Shown here: positions 16,891 through 25,079 of the stretch, one piece after another
Position numbering within the stretch: the first letter of the stretch is position 1
Layout of the letters: each line of letters starts with the position of its first letter
NCBI GenBank assembly: GCA_030633365.1
Contig: DAOVSY010000001.1
Coordinates: 1 to 30,112, forward strand
Source: Spirochaetaceae bacterium
GTDB lineage: Bacteria; Spirochaetota; Spirochaetia; B11-G9
Length of the DNA stretch: 30,112 bases
Reading direction: 5' to 3'
Program-made: the position numbers and the translations under genes
Notes under the pieces: model-generated
Told to the model about the DNA's origin: nothing
Databases searched by the model: none
What the model saw: the letters and a program-made list of their open reading frames with translations, nothing else

Positions 16891-17322
16891 TCAGCGCATA
16901 TCAAGAGATTTTTTGAAATTTCCAGTCATAACATCTCTTAAGGAAGTTTTTTCAAAATATCCTCGAAAGTGCAAGTAGGAGTTATTCCAAAGTTGATTTA
17001 CAATACATTCACTAAATCTATCACATGTTTTAGGAGAATCCTCAACACATGGTGTCAGTAAAAGACCCTCACCAACTGCATCAAAAATTTCTGCTATAGT
17101 AATATTTTCAGGTTCGTTGTTTAGTTTGAACCCGCCTCCAGGTCCTCTGACAGAATTGATAATTCCACCTTTTCTTAGTTTGAAGAAAATTTGTTCTAAA
17201 AATTCAGCAGATATATTTTCCAGTTCTGATATTTTGCGTATTGATACAGGTTTTTCATTTCCCTGCATTGCCAGTTGAACTATTGCACGTACAGCGTATC
17301 TGCCTTTTGTTGTTATTCTCAT
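16891..17322 (-). CDS. Rrf2/IscR-family transcriptional regulator
   Basis: A DNA-binding regulator of 143 residues. The winged helix opens MRITTKGRYAVRAIVQLA, with a recognition region ISAEFLEQIFFKLRKGGI and wing SVRGPGGGFKL, all strong Rrf2 signatures. Three cysteines (C92, C100, C106) sit where IscR binds [2Fe-2S] (C92, C98, C104 in E. coli), so it may sense an iron-sulfur cluster; the first interval is two residues longer. No isc/suf genes are visible beside it, so its regulon is unknown. AGGA precedes the ATG on the minus strand. Confidence 0.9.
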   Translation of the reverse strand: MRITTKGRYAVRAIVQLAMQGNEKPVSIRKISELENISAEFLEQIFFKLRKGGIINSVRGPGGGFKLNNEPENITIAEIFDAVGEGLLLTPCVEDSPKTCDRFSECIVNQLWNNSYLHFRGYFEKTSLRDVMTGNFKKSLDMR

Positions 17323-17353
17323 TGGTTTTAATCCTATTAAAATGCAAGGTTTT

Positions 17354-17370
17354 TATATATTAAATATATA
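17354..17370 (-). promoter_or_regulatory. Palindrome upstream of the Rrf2 gene, possible operator
   Basis: A perfect 8+1+8 palindrome of alternating A and T (TATATATT, A, AATATATA) lies 32-48 bases upstream of the Rrf2 start codon, where autoregulation would act. Its simple composition means it could be chance or core promoter sequence. Confidence 0.25.
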
Positions 17371-17432
17371 GTAATTACAGGAATAAGTAAACCTTAGTAT
17401 TTCAATATTGTATATTTTGCAGATTTAATATA

Positions 17433-17458
17433 TTAGGGGTGTTTTTCAACCCCCTTAA
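17433..17458 (-). terminator. Possible terminator hairpin after the SIS gene
   Basis: GGGGT (17436-17440) pairs with ACCCC (17449-17453) around a T-rich loop, just downstream of the minus-strand SIS gene stop. The stem is short and no clear T-run follows on the minus strand, so termination is only a possibility. Confidence 0.3.
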
Positions 17459-17461
17459 TAG

Positions 17462-18031
17462 TTAGGCGAAATCACCCATAACGCCTTCAAGGTTAGTATG
17501 TCTTTGTTGCATTTCATCCATATTTATGGAGAATTTTTCTATCATCATCATTGCAACTATATCTTCAAATAGGAAAAGAGATTGTTCCAAAAGAGTAGCC
17601 ATTGGTTGGATTGAAGGTAATTCTGTTCCTGTTCCAAATATTTGCCCTGGTACATTCACTGTAAAATCTGCTAAATTACCATGTTCATTTTCCGGATGAG
17701 CAGTTATTACAACCACTGTAGCTCCTGCTTCTTTTGCAAGTTTTATTATATTCAGGCTAACAGCAGTAACTCCGCAGTTAACAATTAGCAGATCTCCTTT
17801 ACCAATTCTGGGAGTAGTAGTATCGTAAACAACATAGGTATCGTACCCCATATGTTTAAGACGCATTGCAAACCCTCTCATGGATGCTGTCATTCTTCCC
17901 ATTGCAAAGAGCTGAATAGTGCCTGCTTTATGTATTGCATCTATCAATCTATCTATTTCCTTTGTATTTACCTTCATTAAGACATCAAGGTTTTCCTGAA
18001 TAACCTTATTAACAAGTTCTTTGTATTCCAT
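17462..18031 (-). CDS. SIS-domain sugar-phosphate isomerase, 6-phospho-3-hexuloisomerase-like
   Basis: 189 residues, one SIS domain, closest by motif to 6-phospho-3-hexuloisomerase (PHI), which interconverts 3-hexulose 6-phosphate and fructose 6-phosphate. PHI-like features are GFAMRLKHMGYD, the TTTPRIGKGDLL stretch, IQPMATLLEQSLFL and the C-terminal MQQRHTNLEG. The phosphate-binding loops are altered: GRMT (45-48) replaces the usual GRSG, and NCGVT (85-89) replaces SGSGET. The substrate may therefore differ from F6P. It is divergent from the ketose transporter operon, with TAGGAG before its ATG and its own readable promoter. No hexulose-phosphate synthase is nearby, which argues against formaldehyde fixation. 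Confidence 0.82.
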   Translation of the reverse strand: MEYKELVNKVIQENLDVLMKVNTKEIDRLIDAIHKAGTIQLFAMGRMTASMRGFAMRLKHMGYDTYVVYDTTTPRIGKGDLLIVNCGVTAVSLNIIKLAKEAGATVVVITAHPENEHGNLADFTVNVPGQIFGTGTELPSIQPMATLLEQSLFLFEDIVAMMMIEKFSINMDEMQQRHTNLEGVMGDFA

Positions 18032-18075
18032 AATTTTCTCCTAAATAATAGTTGTGGATATAACTCTATACTTAT

Positions 18076-18104
18076 TTAATACACCATGGAGGAGCTGCTG
18101 TCAA
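18076..18104 (-). promoter_or_regulatory. Promoter of the SIS-domain gene
   Basis: On the minus strand a perfect -35 TTGACA (18099-18104) is followed by exactly 17 bases and TATTAA (18076-18081). It ends about 45 bases before the SIS start codon. Confidence 0.65.
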
Positions 18105-18123
18105 TAATTTAAAGTATATAAGA

Positions 18124-18169
18124 TGTAAATAAAAATTTTAAATGTAAAAATATTGTAAATAAATGTAAA
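18124..18169 (+). promoter_or_regulatory. Phased TGTAAA repeats between divergent promoters, candidate operator
   Basis: Four direct copies of TGTAAA start at 18124, 18143, 18154 and 18164, spacings of 19, 11 and 10 bases, roughly one or two helical turns. The last two belong to a longer imperfect direct repeat, ATGTAAAAATATTG (18142-18155) and a 17-base version at 18163-18179. They lie between the two divergent -35 boxes, where the locus regulator (25080-26183) or a curved UP-like element would act. Confidence 0.5.
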
Positions 18170-18176
18170 ATAAATA

Positions 18177-18205
18177 TTGACAACTGAAAAGCATCGTATT
18201 AGTAT
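18177..18205 (+). promoter_or_regulatory. Promoter of the ketose transport operon
   Basis: A perfect -35 TTGACA (18177-18182), 17-base spacer and TAGTAT (18200-18205). It lies 32 bases before the substrate-binding protein ATG. This TTG is the first possible start of an in-frame extension, but reading it as a promoter explains it better. Confidence 0.65.
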
Positions 18206-18236
18206 AGATTTATTCCAATATAAGGAGGATTCAAAT

Positions 18237-19256
18237 ATGAATCTATTTACAGGCACAAAAGTGCGAAATGTGGTAATTTCTCTAATGGTAATAACTTTTC
18301 TATTTGTTGCTCTACCAGGTTTTTCTGCAGGGAAACAGGAAGCAGGTGGGGATATGGAAATTGTTTTTATTCCTAAACTAATTGGTGTTCCATGGTTTAA
18401 TGCGATGGAAGACGGGTTAAAAGATTATGCAAAAGAAGCTGGTGGAATAAAAATTACAGTAGCAGGTGCACCTGATACTGATCCTGCTGCCCAGGCAAGA
18501 ATTCTTGAAGACACAATTGCAAGGAAACCTGCAGCAATAATTGTTGTTCCAAATGATACCAAAGTTCTGGAACCACTAATGAAGAAAGCCAGAGAAGCTG
18601 GAATTCTTATGATAGCTCAGGAAGCTGCAAGTGCTCAGAATGTTGATGCAGATATTGAGTTTTTAACACCCGACAAAGTTGGTGAAGACTATATGAAGAC
18701 TTTTGCCAGAGATGCCGGAACAAAGGGCGGATATGCTATAATGGTTGGTGGTCTTACAGTTGAATCCCATAACGCCAGAGCTGATTATGCTGTAAAGTAT
18801 CAGGAAAAAAATTATCCGGATCTTTATCAGGTTGTAAGCAGGTTGGAAGGTTCAGAAAGTGTTGATGAATCACATGATAAGACTCTTGAGCTTATAAAAG
18901 CTTATCCTGATTTAGTAGGAGTACTGTATATTGGTACATTAGGACCAATCGGTGGTGCTACAGCTGTAGAGGAAAAAAATCTTATTGGTAAAGTTGCAAT
19001 TGTTGGTACAGCAATACCAAGTCAGGCAAAACCATATCTTCAGAGAGGAAGTTTAACAGGTGCTGTAATTAGTAATCCATACCGAATTGGTGTTGATTCT
19101 GCTTATATTACAAAGACTCTTCTTGAGAACGGAGCAAATGTTTCTGCACTTAAGAGTGTTCCTGAATATGGTGCTGTAGAGATAGATGGAAAGGTAATTA
19201 CTTTCTACGCTCCTTCACAGGTAACTGTAGAAAATGCTGATTCTTTCGGATTCTAA
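18237..19256 (+). CDS. Periplasmic sugar-binding protein, LsrB/RhaS-like family
   Basis: Solute receptor of the ABC importer encoded next. The ATG at 18237 is chosen because AAGGAGG lies just upstream and a good signal peptide follows (KVRN, hydrophobic core, cleavage near FSA). The mature protein opens EIVFIPKLIGVPWF, very like LsrB (AI-2 receptor) and rhamnose receptors, and ends with GKVAIVGTAIPSQAKPY. By eye against E. coli LsrB recalled from memory, only the first AI-2 ligand (Lys in IPK) is kept; the Asp116, Asp166/Gln167 and Pro220/Ala222 positions differ. It therefore probably binds another polyol or ketose. The 339 residues are normal for type I receptors. Confidence 0.88.
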   Translation: MNLFTGTKVRNVVISLMVITFLFVALPGFSAGKQEAGGDMEIVFIPKLIGVPWFNAMEDGLKDYAKEAGGIKITVAGAPDTDPAAQARILEDTIARKPAAIIVVPNDTKVLEPLMKKAREAGILMIAQEAASAQNVDADIEFLTPDKVGEDYMKTFARDAGTKGGYAIMVGGLTVESHNARADYAVKYQEKNYPDLYQVVSRLEGSESVDESHDKTLELIKAYPDLVGVLYIGTLGPIGGATAVEEKNLIGKVAIVGTAIPSQAKPYLQRGSLTGAVISNPYRIGVDSAYITKTLLENGANVSALKSVPEYGAVEIDGKVITFYAPSQVTVENADSFGF

Positions 19257-19285
19257 TCAAATATTAACTTAGTGAGGGTCCTGGT

Positions 19286-20782
19286 ATGTCAATAGATACG
19301 AGCATAAAATTGGTCAACATTAGTAAAAAGTATCCTGGCGTACAGGCTCTCAAAAATGTAAACTTTGAACTGGAGCCAGGAGAGGTTCACTGTCTTGTAG
19401 GTGAAAATGGATCGGGTAAATCCACACTGATAAAAATTCTTTCAGGTGTGGAGATACCTGAGCCTGGGTCTGAATTTTTTATTGATGGTGAGCTTGTAAC
19501 CCACCATGATTCTCATTCTGCTTTAGCAAAAGGAATACAGGTAATTTATCAGGATATGTCCCTTTTTCCTAATTTAACTGTTAGAGAAAATATTTCGTTT
19601 CGTAATCACATAAATAAAAGATCGTCCCTTGTTAACTGGAAAAATATTGATTCAATAGCCCGGAAAGCACTGGATGAAATTAATATTGAAATAGATCTTG
19701 ACCGTAAGGTTGAGTCCTTATCTGTAGCACAACAGCAGCTTGTAGAGATAACAAGATCATTAACTGGAAATCTTAAACTCCTTATTCTTGATGAACCAAC
19801 TGCTTCTCTTACAAGAAAAGAGGTGAATTCACTTTTTAAGGCTATCAAAAAACTAAAAGCTAAGGGTATCTCAATTCTCTTTGTAAGTCATAAACTGAAT
19901 GAGGTATTTGAAATTGCCGAAAAGGTTACTATTTTACGTGATGGCGAAAAAATAGGTGAATACAAGCCATCTGAACTTGATCAGAATAAATTAATTTATC
20001 TTATGAGCGGTCATAAGGTTATTCATGAACCCCCTTTACCAATAAAGAAGGATGAAGATATTCTTCTTGAAATAAATAACCTTTCCAAAATTCGTAATTA
20101 TTATAATATATCTTTCAAATTAAAAAAGGGAGAGATCCTGGGTATTACTGGTTTACTTGGTTCTGGCAGAACTGAACTTGCTCTTTCCATATTTGGAATG
20201 AATCAACCGGATTCGGGCAATGTATTACTTGATGGCTCTTCTTTGGATCTTTCATCCAATGTTAAAGTTCTTTCAAAAGGAATTGCATATGTTTCTGAAG
20301 ACAGGCGTAATAAAGGTTTAATTCAGGATCAATCCATTGAGGACAATATTACCATTACTACTCTAAATCAATTTCTTTCAGGAACGGGTCTTCTTGATGA
20401 AAATGAGATGAAAAATTTTGCTGAGAAATGGACTAAAGAACTTGGTGTTAAAATTGGTCAGCTTGAGGCTCCTATCAAAACACTTTCCGGAGGAAATCAG
20501 CAAAAAGTTGTTCTTGCTAAATGGCTGGCAGTTGGTCCCCGGCTTCTAATTTTGGATGAACCAACAATTGGTATTGATGTTGTTGCAAAAAATAGTATTC
20601 ATAAGATGATAAGATCTCTTGCAGCAGAAGGAATGGGAATAATAATAATTTCAGATGAAGTTCAGGAAATAATACATAACTGTCATAGGGCTTTAGTCAT
20701 GAACAAAGGAAAGATTGTTTATGAGTTTGTCCCTGAAGATGGTATTGAAGAGATACTTCTTGAACAATATAACTTAGCTTAG
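19286..20782 (+). CDS. Sugar ABC transporter ATP-binding protein (two nucleotide-binding domains)
   Basis: A 498-residue duplicated ATPase of the monosaccharide (RbsA/LsrA/MglA) type. The first domain has Walker A GENGSGKST, Walker B LLILDEPTASL and an atypical signature LSVAQQQ. The second has a degenerate Walker A GLLGSGRTEL, signature LSGGNQQK and LLILDEPTIGID, as is usual in this family, where the second site is weaker. It sits 29 bases after the receptor gene and 3 bases before the first permease. It energises import of the receptor's ligand. Confidence 0.94.
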   Translation: MSIDTSIKLVNISKKYPGVQALKNVNFELEPGEVHCLVGENGSGKSTLIKILSGVEIPEPGSEFFIDGELVTHHDSHSALAKGIQVIYQDMSLFPNLTVRENISFRNHINKRSSLVNWKNIDSIARKALDEINIEIDLDRKVESLSVAQQQLVEITRSLTGNLKLLILDEPTASLTRKEVNSLFKAIKKLKAKGISILFVSHKLNEVFEIAEKVTILRDGEKIGEYKPSELDQNKLIYLMSGHKVIHEPPLPIKKDEDILLEINNLSKIRNYYNISFKLKKGEILGITGLLGSGRTELALSIFGMNQPDSGNVLLDGSSLDLSSNVKVLSKGIAYVSEDRRNKGLIQDQSIEDNITITTLNQFLSGTGLLDENEMKNFAEKWTKELGVKIGQLEAPIKTLSGGNQQKVVLAKWLAVGPRLLILDEPTIGIDVVAKNSIHKMIRSLAAEGMGIIIISDEVQEIIHNCHRALVMNKGKIVYEFVPEDGIEEILLEQYNLA

Positions 20783-20785
20783 AAA

Positions 20786-21808
20786 ATGAAGGATAGTATG
20801 AATCAAAAATTAAAACGCGTAATACTTAATAATGAATCTGTTCTGTTTGCTATACTTATTTTACTGATTCTGTTTATTTCTGTTTATAATCCAAGATTTT
20901 TTTCTGCCGAAAATGCTTTTGATATTTTACGAAGTTCATCTTTCATTGGTATATGTTCTATAGGTTTTCTTTTAGTGCTGATATCAGGTGGTATAGATAT
21001 ATCATTTACGGCAACTGCAACTGTAGCAGAGTACTTTATGGCTCTTATATTAACACGAAATCAGGGTATGCCGATTATTCTGGTTCTTCTAATTCCAATG
21101 GTTATTGGTATTATTCTTGGTTCTTTTAATGCAGTTCTTATAAATAAACTTAAAGTCCCTGCAATTATTATTACCATTGCAATGCTTAATACCTACTATG
21201 GAGGGATACAGTTTATTTCCAATGGAAGATGGATTTATGATTTTCCGGAATGGTTTTATACACTTCCAAAAGTACTGGTAATTAAATTTGTTAATAGCGA
21301 TGGGGTTCCCTATGGGTTATCAGTATTTACTGTATTATGGATTTTAGTTGCCCTCCTGGGTGCATTTATTCTTAATAAAACTACTTTAGGAAGAAAAATA
21401 TTTGCTGTTGGAGGTAGTTTAGAGTCCTCACGAAGAGCTGGTATTAATGTAAATCGTATTCGAATTTTTGTATATGGTTTTTTAGGTTTTGTAGCTGGCC
21501 TTGGTGCAATTGTCCATGCTCTTATTACTCAAACAGTAGCACCTAATTCTTTAATAGGACAGGAATTTGATGTTCTTTCTGCAGTAGTAATTGGCGGAGC
21601 AAATATTTTTGGTGGTGAAGGCACTGTAACCGGGACTATTCTCGGAGTTTTAATGATTGCTGTTCTTAGAAATGGATTGACAATTATGAAGGTTCCTCCC
21701 TATTGGCATATGGTTATTATTGGATTTGTCATCATCCTGAGTATTGCTGCTACTGCTACCAGATCTAAGATATCCAAAATGCAGGAGGCAGGAATCGATG
21801 TTGAGTAA
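20786..21808 (+). CDS. Sugar ABC transporter permease 1
   Basis: A BPD_transp_2 family membrane protein of 340 residues with about 8-10 hydrophobic segments, starting FAILILLILFISVYNP. Family motifs are LLVLISGGIDIS (membrane-entry segment), GRKIFAVGGSLESSRRAGINV (ATPase-contact loop) and VVIGGANIFGGEGTV. Start ambiguity: ATG 20786, or ATG 20798, which has AAGGA just before it though spaced closely. It overlaps the second permease by 11 bases. Paired non-identical permeases are typical of rhamnose- and AI-2-type importers. Confidence 0.93.
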   Translation: MKDSMNQKLKRVILNNESVLFAILILLILFISVYNPRFFSAENAFDILRSSSFIGICSIGFLLVLISGGIDISFTATATVAEYFMALILTRNQGMPIILVLLIPMVIGIILGSFNAVLINKLKVPAIIITIAMLNTYYGGIQFISNGRWIYDFPEWFYTLPKVLVIKFVNSDGVPYGLSVFTVLWILVALLGAFILNKTTLGRKIFAVGGSLESSRRAGINVNRIRIFVYGFLGFVAGLGAIVHALITQTVAPNSLIGQEFDVLSAVVIGGANIFGGEGTVTGTILGVLMIAVLRNGLTIMKVPPYWHMVIIGFVIILSIAATATRSKISKMQEAGIDVE

Positions 21809-22853
21809 TATATTCTCAGGCAGGGTAAGAAAAAACCTCGATATAGTAATTCTTCTAATGGCATTTGTTGTTATTTTTTTGCTTATGACTATATTTTCCG
21901 GTGGTAGATTTTTGCAAATTTCCAGTATTTCATCTATGGCATTTCAGCTCCCGGAGTTGGGTCTTCTATCACTGGCTATGTTATTGGCCATGATAACAGG
22001 TGGTATTAACCTTTCAATTATAAGCAGTGCTAATTTTACAGGTGTTGTAATGGCTCTAATGATGACCAGGTTAATTCCTATGGATGCAGGTACAGGGTTT
22101 ACATTTTTATTATTAGCATTAATTATTCTGGCTGGTCTGCTTTTTTCAATGGTTTTGGGTCTTTTTAATGGGATTTTGATTGCGTATATAGAAATTTCCC
22201 CTATATTAACTACCCTTGGAACTATGATATTTTATGAAGGATTAACTCTGGCAATAACCAAAGGTTTTGTTATTTCCGGATTCCCGGAAATGTTCCTTGT
22301 AGTTGGAAATGGAAGTCTTTTTGGGATTCCTATTCCCTTTCTTGTATTTACAATTTTTGCGGTGATTCTCTTTTTTATACTTGGTAGAAGACCATTTGGT
22401 AAATATTTGTATATGATTGGCTCCAATCAACAGGCAACTGAGTATTCCGGGATAAATATAAAAATGGTTATTGTAAAAACCTATGTACTTTCAAGCCTGT
22501 ATACAGGGCTTGCAGCAGTAATTATGATGTCCAGATTTAATTCTGCCAATGCACGATATGGTGCTTCCTACCTTCTGATGACTGTACTCATTATTATTCT
22601 TGGAGGTACAAACCCGGATGGAGGATTTGGTAAAGTAGCAGGTGTAGTAATTGCTCTATTCACTCTTCAGGCTCTTTCCAGCGGGTTCAATCTTCTGGGT
22701 ATCAGTTCTTTTGTTACTGTTGGCTTATGGGGAGTACTGTTAGTACTTGTTATATATTATCGTGAAATTATGACAAAAAAACAAAATAGATGGATGGCTT
22801 TAAAGGCTGGTAGCCAACAAGTTGGTTTTCCGCCTATGCCTCCTAAGGAGTAA
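21798..22853 (+). CDS. Sugar ABC transporter permease 2
   Basis: The second BPD_transp_2 permease, partner of the preceding gene. The start is ATG 21798, with GGAGGCAGG just upstream inside the first permease gene; upstream in-frame alternatives lie deeper in that gene. The 351 residues are strongly hydrophobic. Motifs are LLAMITGGINLSIIS, the coupling loop GKYLYMIGSNQQATEYSGI, and LIIILGGTNPDGGFG. A hydrophilic tail ends MPPKE. The epimerase gene follows after 5 bases. Confidence 0.93.
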   Translation: MLSNIFSGRVRKNLDIVILLMAFVVIFLLMTIFSGGRFLQISSISSMAFQLPELGLLSLAMLLAMITGGINLSIISSANFTGVVMALMMTRLIPMDAGTGFTFLLLALIILAGLLFSMVLGLFNGILIAYIEISPILTTLGTMIFYEGLTLAITKGFVISGFPEMFLVVGNGSLFGIPIPFLVFTIFAVILFFILGRRPFGKYLYMIGSNQQATEYSGINIKMVIVKTYVLSSLYTGLAAVIMMSRFNSANARYGASYLLMTVLIIILGGTNPDGGFGKVAGVVIALFTLQALSSGFNLLGISSFVTVGLWGVLLVLVIYYREIMTKKQNRWMALKAGSQQVGFPPMPPKE

Positions 22854-22858
22854 ATAAA

Positions 22859-23707
22859 ATGAAGTTAGGAATACATGCTTTTGCCTGGTGTACTAAATGG
22901 AGTAATGAAATGCTTCCATTGATAAATAAATGTGCTGAGTTTGGAGTTGATTTTATTGAAATTCCAATGATGGACCTGGAAGAATTTGATGCACCTGCCA
23001 TTTTGAAAAGACTTGAAGAACAGGATATGGAAGCTGTTACTTCTACTGTACTTTCTGCAGAGCAGGATATCTCCTCTCCTGACAGTTCAATCAGAAAGAA
23101 TGGAATAATTTTTTTGAAGGACTGTGTAAGGCAGACTAAGGCTATAAATGCAGGTAGTTTTTCAGGGGTTTTATATTCTGAATTTGCAAAAAAAGATCAA
23201 ATAGCTCCAAATAGGGAAAACTGGACACATGTAGCCAATTCTCTTAAAGAAGTTGCTGTTTTTGCACATGATTTTGGAGTTACTCTAGGAATAGAACCTG
23301 TTAATCGTTATGAAACAAATATGATTAATACCTGTGAACAGGCCCTTGAGTTGAAGGATATGATAGATATGCCAAATATCAGAGTTCATCTGGATACCTA
23401 CCATATGAATATAGAAGAAAAAAGCTTCTATGAAGCTACAAAGGCGGCTGGAGAAAACCTGATTCATTACCACTTATGTGAAAATGACAGAGGAATTCCT
23501 GGGACAGGAACTGTAGATTGGGATGGTATATTCAAGGCTTTGAAGGAGCTTGATTACAAGGGGTATGCAGGTCTTGAGAATTTCGTTGGACTTGCAGAAA
23601 GTATGAATACATGGGTATGGCGTCAATTGGCTCCAAGTGGTGATGTTCTTCTTAAAGAAGGAGTTAAATTTATTCGCAGCATGCAGGACAAATACGGCCT
23701 ATCCTGA
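22859..23707 (+). CDS. Ketose 3-epimerase, D-tagatose/D-allulose 3-epimerase family
   Basis: A TIM-barrel metalloenzyme that inverts C3 of free ketoses. The metal ligands are E146, D179, H205 and E240, and the substrate residues E152, H182 and R211. Every one is exactly 6 below the Pseudomonas cichorii D-tagatose 3-epimerase positions (E152, D185, H211, E246; E158, H188, R217, recalled from memory), so the active site is complete and collinear. Motifs are GIEPVNRYET, HLDTYHMNIEE and ENDRGIPGTG. The length of 282 is typical. AAGGAG 8 bases upstream sets the start. Its place between transporter and kinase implies it acts on the imported sugar before phosphorylation. Confidence 0.9.
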   Translation: MKLGIHAFAWCTKWSNEMLPLINKCAEFGVDFIEIPMMDLEEFDAPAILKRLEEQDMEAVTSTVLSAEQDISSPDSSIRKNGIIFLKDCVRQTKAINAGSFSGVLYSEFAKKDQIAPNRENWTHVANSLKEVAVFAHDFGVTLGIEPVNRYETNMINTCEQALELKDMIDMPNIRVHLDTYHMNIEEKSFYEATKAAGENLIHYHLCENDRGIPGTGTVDWDGIFKALKELDYKGYAGLENFVGLAESMNTWVWRQLAPSGDVLLKEGVKFIRSMQDKYGLS

Positions 23708-23729
23708 GCTGAAATTTTAAGGATTATAA

Positions 23730-25061
23730 ATGTTTGTTATTGGACTTGATATTGGTACAACAAAGATAGCTGGTACTCTAATCAGTTTTCCTGAAAAAAA
23801 ACTGATTAAGCTTATATCAAAAGAGAGTAATGCATACATATCTTCAAATTATGACTGGGAAAGAACTCAGGATTCATCAACTATAGTTGAAATTGTATAT
23901 GCTATTATTGACGAGTTAAAATCATTTGCAAAGGATAAGGTATCTGCAATTGGTATTAGTGGCCAAATGCATGGAATCCTTTATGTAGATAGAGAAGGAT
24001 CAGTTTTGAGTCCATTATATACATGGCAGGATAACAGGGCTTCTCTGAAAGTAGGAGAGGATGAACTGTCCGTAATTAAACAAATTCAGAGTAAAACCGG
24101 ATACAGTGTTCCTCCTGGTTATGGTATTGCAACCCATTATCATAATCTTGTAACAGGAATAGCCCCTAAAAATTTGTATAAAATTATTAGCATTGGCAGT
24201 TATATTTCAATGAAATTAAGTGGGAGTCATCAAGTATTCATTGATCCCAGTGAGGGTGCCAGTTTTGGTTTTTTTGATCCGGTAAATCTTAATTTTGACA
24301 AAATAGCTATTAAAAAAATATTTGATAATGATGATTTTCTTCCTGATGTTGTTCCTTTTTATTCAATTGCAGGAACAGATTCTGATAATATCCCTGTATT
24401 TTATTCTTTAGGTGACAATCAGGCAAGTTTTATGGGTGCTACCGAGGATAAGAAAAACAGGCTCCTGGTAAATTTGGGTACAAGTGGCCAAATTTCCTGT
24501 TTGTCAGATTCAATTCTGGAAAATTATAATAATTCAATTGAAATACGACCTTACCCTAACGGTTATTTAGTTGTAGGGGCTACTCTTTCTGGTGGAACTT
24601 CTTTTTCTTTATTGGCAAAATTTTTTCAGGAAACTGTAAATTTTTTTGGTAGTGAAATAAGCATTGATAAAATATATGAAAAACTTGATAATATGGATTA
24701 TGCTGAAATAAAAAACCCTGTAAAAGTGGAGCCATATTTTATGGGAACAAGGGAAGATCCATATAAACGTGGTAAAATTTTGGATATTAGTCTGGGAAAT
24801 CTGAATGTGTATTCCCTTGTCTGGGGATTCTCAGAAGCAATTGTACTTGAATTATTCAACATATTTAAAGATAATAACTTATTAAATTCTCTAAAAGATT
24901 GGCATCTTGTTGGTTCAGGCAACGGTATAAGAAAAAATCCAATGATAAAGAAAATGATTGAACGTATATTTAATATGCCGGTCAATGAATCTGAAATGAA
25001 AGAAGATGCTTCATATGGTTCAGCGCTATATGCATGGAAAGGGATAACAAAGGAAACTTAA
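23730..25061 (+). CDS. FGGY-family carbohydrate kinase, sedoheptulokinase-like
   Basis: Phosphorylates a ketose or polyol with ATP. FGGY features are the N-terminal GLDIGTTKIAG, the GISGQMHG strand, WQDNR (W99-R103, substrate loop), LGDNQAS with the likely catalytic base D229, NLGTSGQ, the LSGGTSF motif and the C-terminal adenine-site GSGNGIRKNP and EDASYGSAL. GQMHG/WQD/GDNQAS together resemble sedoheptulokinase (SHPK) more than xylulokinase, LsrK or glycerol kinase. The length of 443 is near that of SHPK. It follows the epimerase by 22 bases. The substrate is inferred only as a ketose, C5 to C7. Confidence 0.88.
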   Translation: MFVIGLDIGTTKIAGTLISFPEKKLIKLISKESNAYISSNYDWERTQDSSTIVEIVYAIIDELKSFAKDKVSAIGISGQMHGILYVDREGSVLSPLYTWQDNRASLKVGEDELSVIKQIQSKTGYSVPPGYGIATHYHNLVTGIAPKNLYKIISIGSYISMKLSGSHQVFIDPSEGASFGFFDPVNLNFDKIAIKKIFDNDDFLPDVVPFYSIAGTDSDNIPVFYSLGDNQASFMGATEDKKNRLLVNLGTSGQISCLSDSILENYNNSIEIRPYPNGYLVVGATLSGGTSFSLLAKFFQETVNFFGSEISIDKIYEKLDNMDYAEIKNPVKVEPYFMGTREDPYKRGKILDISLGNLNVYSLVWGFSEAIVLELFNIFKDNNLLNSLKDWHLVGSGNGIRKNPMIKKMIERIFNMPVNESEMKEDASYGSALYAWKGITKET

Positions 25062-25079
25062 TGAATTCTTGGTGTTTGT

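Noticed and set aside
17462..18031. The SIS gene as part of a formaldehyde-fixing RuMP pathway
   Set aside because: No hexulose-6-phosphate synthase is present in the window and the neighbours are sugar-import genes.
18124..18179. A CRISPR-like or satellite repeat array
   Set aside because: The unit is only 6-14 bases, spacers are irregular and very short, and no cas genes are present; an operator role fits better.
18177..18236. A 20-codon N-terminal extension of the sugar receptor from TTG 18177
   Set aside because: The TTG is part of a perfect TTGACA -35 box, the extension spoils the signal peptide, and AAGGAGG directly precedes ATG 18237.
21744..21797. An 18-codon extension of permease 2 from an upstream in-frame start
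   Set aside because: It would lie deep inside permease 1 and reads as charged and Cys/Arg-rich; ATG 21798 has a strong GGAGG-type site.
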